Shown here piece after piece: positions 5,670 to 8,394 of a stretch of 8,394 bases of DNA (position 1 is the stretch's first letter; each line of letters begins with the position of its first letter). Both the position numbers and the translations under genes were made by a program. The notes under the pieces are model-generated. The model was not told the DNA's origin and did not search any database. It saw nothing but the letters and a program-made list of their open reading frames with translations. Origin of the DNA: JAYQPQ01 sp038145405 (GTDB lineage Bacteria; Pseudomonadota; Gammaproteobacteria; Pseudomonadales; GM7GCV1); contig JAYQPQ010000066.1 of assembly GCA_038145405.1 (NCBI GenBank), positions 1-8,394 of the forward strand, in the 5' to 3' direction.

Positions 5670-7484
5670 ATGTCCGTCCAGAAAATCCGTAATGTCGCCA
5701 TTATCGCGCACGTCGATCATGGCAAAACCACGCTTGTCGACAAGCTGCTGCAACAGTCAGGTACCTTGGATCGTCGCGATCAGGGCGCCGAGCGCATCAT
5801 GGATTCGAATGATCAGGAAAAGGAACGCGGCATTACCATCCTGGCCAAAAACTGCGCTATCCGCTGGCGCGACTATCGCATCAACATAGTCGATACGCCC
5901 GGACACGCCGACTTTGGCGGTGAAGTAGAGCGCATTCTGTCCATGGTGGATTCGGTATTGTTGCTGGTGGATGCGGTAGACGGCCCCATGCCGCAGACCC
6001 GATTTGTCACGCGCAAAGCTTTCGAGCGCGGCCTCAGGCCCATTGTGGTCATCAACAAGGTCGACCGCGATGGCGCCCGTCCGCACTGGGTGCTGGACCA
6101 GGTATTTGATCTTTTCGACCGTCTCGGCGCTACCGACGAGCAACTGGATTTCCCGGTCATATACGCCTCCGCCCTAACCGGTGTGGCGGGTCTGGAAGCC
6201 GACCAACTGGCTCCGGATATGACCCCGCTGTTCGACATGATTCTGGCTCGCGTACCGGCTCCGGACGTCGATCTCAATGCACCTTTTCAGATGCAGATTT
6301 CCGCACTCGATTATTCCAGTTATGTCGGAGTAATTGGCATCGGTCGTATCACCCGGGGCACGCTGAAAACCAATCAGCAAGTCGTGGTGATTAAAGCCGA
6401 CGGCAGACAGGTCAAGGGTCGCGTGCTGCAGGTAATGGGTTACCAGGGCCTGGAAAAGGTAGAAACCGCGCAAGCTGGTGCCGGCGATATCGTCAGTATT
6501 ACCGGTATCGAGGGCCTGGGTATCTCCGACACCCTATGCGATCCTACCAAGGTAGAGGCGCTGCCGCTGCTGACGGTCGATGAGCCGACCGTAAGCATGA
6601 CCTTTCAGGTGAACGATTCCCCCTTCGCCGGCAAAGAGGGCAAGTTCCTCACCTCGCGCAATATTAAGGAGCGCCTGGAGCGCGAGCTGATCCACAATGT
6701 GGCCTTGCGCGTTCGTCAGGGCGACTCGCCAGATCGCTTCGTGGTGTCCGGCCGAGGTGAACTGCACCTGTCGGTGCTGATTGAAACCATGCGACGTGAG
6801 GGCTTTGAGCTGGGCATCTCCCGCCCCGAAGTCATTCAGAAGGAGGTCGATGGTGAGATTCACGAACCCTTCGAATTGGTGATTTTCGATGTCGAGACCA
6901 TTCACCAGGGTGCCGTCATGGAAGCCCTGGGCGAACGCCAGGGCGACCTGAAAAATCTGGAGCCCGATGGCAAAGGTCGCGTACGCCTGGAATATATCGT
7001 GCCTTCCCGTGGTCTGATCGGCTTCCGCAACCAGTTTCTAACCATGACTTCCGGCTCCGGCATCATGACCAGCATCTTTGATCATTACGGCCCGGTAAAG
7101 GGCGGGGACATGGGCGAGCGCCAAAATGGTGTGTTGGTTTCCAATGTCACGGGTAAAACGCTGGCCTACGGCCTGTTTAACCTGCAGGATCGCGGGCGCC
7201 TCTTCCTGGGCCACGGCGAGGAGGTCTACGAGGGCCAGATCGTCGGTATTCACTCCCGGGATAATGACTTGATTGTTAACCCCACCAAGGCCAAGCAGCT
7301 CACCAATATTCGCGCTGCCGGTACCGATGAAGCCCTGACTCTGGTGCCGCCGATTCGCCATTCACTGGAGCAGGCCATGGAGTTCATCGAGGATGATGAA
7401 TTGGTGGAGGTGACCCCCAAAAGTATTCGGCTGCGCAAGAAGCTGCTTAAGGAACACGAGCGCAAGCGCTACAGTCGCGCCTGA
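5670..7484 (+). CDS. typA: Ribosome-associated translational GTPase TypA/BipA
   Basis: TypA/BipA is an EF-G-like GTPase that binds the 70S ribosome. It assists 50S assembly, particularly in the cold, and affects stress and virulence traits; BipA can bind ppGpp. The 604-residue product matches E. coli (607). The GTPase motifs are G1 AHVDHGKT (13-20), G2 in ERGITI (52-57), G3 DTPGH (75-79), G4 NKVD (129-132) and G5 SAL (167-169). The catalytic histidine of DTPGH is present. Beta-barrel domain II follows, then the EF-G III- and V-like domains (VSGRGELHLSVLIE, PSRGLIGFRNQFLTMTSG) and the TypA-specific C-terminal domain (NDLIVNPTKAKQLTNIRAAGTDEA, EDDELVEVTPKSIRLRKK). The ATG at 5670 aligns with E. 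coli MIENLRNIAII. It has no Shine-Dalgarno sequence; the leader is almost all pyrimidines. An intrinsic terminator follows 62 bases after the stop. Confidence 0.97.
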   Translation: MSVQKIRNVAIIAHVDHGKTTLVDKLLQQSGTLDRRDQGAERIMDSNDQEKERGITILAKNCAIRWRDYRINIVDTPGHADFGGEVERILSMVDSVLLLVDAVDGPMPQTRFVTRKAFERGLRPIVVINKVDRDGARPHWVLDQVFDLFDRLGATDEQLDFPVIYASALTGVAGLEADQLAPDMTPLFDMILARVPAPDVDLNAPFQMQISALDYSSYVGVIGIGRITRGTLKTNQQVVVIKADGRQVKGRVLQVMGYQGLEKVETAQAGAGDIVSITGIEGLGISDTLCDPTKVEALPLLTVDEPTVSMTFQVNDSPFAGKEGKFLTSRNIKERLERELIHNVALRVRQGDSPDRFVVSGRGELHLSVLIETMRREGFELGISRPEVIQKEVDGEIHEPFELVIFDVETIHQGAVMEALGERQGDLKNLEPDGKGRVRLEYIVPSRGLIGFRNQFLTMTSGSGIMTSIFDHYGPVKGGDMGERQNGVLVSNVTGKTLAYGLFNLQDRGRLFLGHGEEVYEGQIVGIHSRDNDLIVNPTKAKQLTNIRAAGTDEALTLVPPIRHSLEQAMEFIEDDELVEVTPKSIRLRKKLLKEHERKRYSRA

Positions 7485-7505
7485 GGCAAGGCTGAGGATA
7501 TTTTG

Positions 7506-7551
7506 CCCCGGCCGTTAACAATGCTTAACGCCAATCCGTTCCGCTCCGGGG
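7506..7551 (+). other. Upstream pairing partner of the terminator arm (attenuator-like)
   Basis: CCCCGG (7506-7511) is the reverse complement of CCGGGG (7546-7551). Outward extension over 7502-7505 with 7552-7555 adds two A-U and two G-U pairs. Inside the loop, CGTTAA (7513-7518) and TTAACG (7525-7530) form a second perfect 6-bp hairpin. The 7546-7551 arm is also the 5' arm of the terminator at 7547-7571, so the two folds exclude one another. The complementarity is seen; regulatory use is inference. Confidence 0.35.
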
Positions 7552-7571
7552 TAAGCTGATCCCCGATTTTT
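7547..7571 (+). terminator. Intrinsic terminator downstream of typA
   Basis: CGGGG (7547-7551), a 9-base loop and CCCCG (7561-7565) form an all-G+C 5-bp stem, followed directly by A and then five T (7567-7571). The stem is short but has the right layout for rho-independent termination of typA. It lies upstream of the outer-membrane protein gene, which would then need its own promoter or readthrough. Confidence 0.6.
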
Positions 7572-7610
7572 GGCTGGGCAACGGTGCTCGGCCCCAGACA
7601 AGAACAGCCT

Positions 7611-8315
7611 GTGAACTACGCTATTCGCTACCTCTTTTTCTTTCTGGTTAGCAGTCTGCTAAGCGGGGCTGTGGTTGCGCAGTCGCTGCAGGAGCCCATA
7701 GTGCAGGCGGCCGTGGTCTATCACAGCGACTATGTGTCCGAGGGTAGGTCCAATCTGCAGCAAGGTGGCCTGGGGGAAGTGGTACTTGGCCTACAGACGG
7801 GCATCCTGGTGCTGGAAGCCATACAAATGGATGCGACCAGGCAGAGCTACAGCGAAACCATCCTGCTCGCCGGACTGGCGCTTTCCGCCGGCAGCTTCGA
7901 CACGCTCGTCAGTCTGGCGCGTATTCTGTCGAGAGAGCAAGGCGATACCGAGGGAGAAACTGAGCTGGCTGTGGAGCTGGTCCACACCGGGCTGGATGTC
8001 CTAGTTCCCTTCGCTTCCTACATCTACTCGGATAGTGCATCGGCGACCTGGCTGGAACTGGGCTTGACCACGGCATTCAATCTAGGCGACCTGGAGCTCG
8101 CACCCTATGTCTTGAGCGGCTGGAACCAGGGTTATGTTGCTGGTGAGTCCAAGGGCATCAATCACCTGCAGCTGGGCGTTGATCTGCTGTTGCCCATTAC
8201 CGATCGCATCGAGTTTAACGGCTATCTGGCACATAGCCGTGCACTCAACCGGGAGCCAACTGACAGCACGGAAAATCTGATCTGGGGTGGTGTTGGACTG
8301 ACGTTTTCTTTCTGA
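7611..8315 (+). CDS. Putative outer-membrane beta-barrel protein of unknown function
   Basis: I do not recognise this as a named protein. The GTG at 7611 gives 234 residues with a clean Sec signal peptide: Arg6, the hydrophobic stretch LFFFLVSSLLSGAVV, and likely cleavage after AVVA (residue 23). An in-frame GTG at 7584 would add nine residues and spoil the short n-region, so 7611 is preferred; neither start has a good ribosome binding site. The mature part is made of alternating hydrophobic/polar stretches without a long transmembrane helix, and ends in WGGVGLTFSF. A terminal phenylalanine after alternating hydrophobics is the usual BAM signal of outer-membrane barrels. The early SDYVSEGRSN segment recalls the SDY-x-RG start of TorF-type putative porins (PF09694/TIGR02001), but the match is loose. 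Its gene lies downstream of the typA terminator and convergent with tag. Substrate and role are unknown. Confidence 0.7.
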   Translation: MNYAIRYLFFFLVSSLLSGAVVAQSLQEPIVQAAVVYHSDYVSEGRSNLQQGGLGEVVLGLQTGILVLEAIQMDATRQSYSETILLAGLALSAGSFDTLVSLARILSREQGDTEGETELAVELVHTGLDVLVPFASYIYSDSASATWLELGLTTAFNLGDLELAPYVLSGWNQGYVAGESKGINHLQLGVDLLLPITDRIEFNGYLAHSRALNREPTDSTENLIWGGVGLTFSF

Positions 8316-8319
8316 AAAG

Positions 8320-8394
8320 TCAGCGGATTCCTGGATGCTCGGCGCAAGCCTGGTAGCGCGGGCAGCTAATCAGATGATCGTTGACCATGCCGGC
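8320..8394 (-). CDS. tag: DNA-3-methyladenine glycosylase I, C-terminal end (cut by window edge)
   Basis: Only the last 24 codons and the TGA stop (8322-8320) are inside the window. They read AGMVNDHLISCPRYQAC followed by a short tail. E. coli Tag has CGLVNDHVVGC at the same place. Its histidine and cysteine four residues apart (His175, Cys179) are zinc ligands, and that His-x3-Cys spacing is kept here. Tag removes 3-methyladenine from alkylated DNA in base-excision repair. The gene is convergent with the outer-membrane protein gene, with only 4 bases between the stops and no visible terminator for either. The call rests on a short but distinctive motif. Confidence 0.8.
   Translation of the reverse strand, partial: AGMVNDHLISCPRYQACAEHPGIR

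Noticed and set aside
5638..5889. An 83-codon frame starting at an ATG with GGGAGG upstream, overlapping the start of typA
   Set aside because: Its ATG overlaps the last bases of the TATAAT, so the main typA transcript would not contain it, and beyond 5670 it is an out-of-frame reading of the conserved GTPase. It would be possible only on readthrough from ridA.
7515..7520. TTAACA as a -35 for the outer-membrane protein gene
   Set aside because: It has 5 of 6 consensus bases, but no acceptable -10 lies 16-18 bases downstream, and it is part of a hairpin.

Overview
The window is a compact, gene-dense piece of chromosome at roughly 55-60% G+C, from a gammaproteobacterium. The evidence is the gene content and order (rph beside yicC; gmk-rpoZ-spoT followed by ridA) and proteins that read like E. 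coli and Pseudomonas housekeeping orthologues. Having typA directly after ridA, where E. coli has trmH-recG, fits a non-enteric, possibly marine, gammaproteobacterium, but I cannot name a genus from sequence alone. I see no tRNA, rRNA, CRISPR array, phage gene, transposase or insertion sequence.

Left part (1-1166): two minus-strand genes, rph (RNase PH) and pyrE (orotate phosphoribosyltransferase). The stop codon of rph overlaps the start codon of pyrE by one base, and pyrE runs off the left edge. A 95-base divergent intergenic region separates rph from yicC. It holds a TATAAT for rph overlapped by a TATAAC on the other strand, so it may be a bidirectional promoter.

Central part (1167-5573): plus-strand yicC, gmk, rpoZ, spoT and ridA. 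Junctions are tight except for 90 bases before rpoZ, where a separate promoter is likely. The functions cluster around RNA turnover (Rph, YicC), nucleotide supply (PyrE, Gmk) and the alarmone (p)ppGpp: SpoT makes and degrades it, and omega (RpoZ) forms part of its binding site on RNA polymerase.

Right part (5574-8394): typA/bipA, a translational GTPase linked to ribosome assembly and the stress response, has its own promoter. That promoter is embedded in two nested palindromes and is followed by a pyrimidine-rich leader without a Shine-Dalgarno sequence. After typA comes an intrinsic terminator whose 5' arm could instead pair with an upstream segment, giving an attenuator-like arrangement. 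Next is a gene for a signal-peptide-bearing protein that looks like a small outer-membrane beta-barrel of unknown function. Convergent with it, four bases away, is the C-terminal end of tag (3-methyladenine DNA glycosylase I), cut by the right edge.

Most of the window is conserved core genome. The points worth a second look are regulatory: the coupled rph/pyrE junction with no room for the E. coli-type attenuator, the palindromic typA promoter and its leader, and the alternative hairpins ahead of the outer-membrane protein gene. I did not find convincing evidence of a new multi-gene system.
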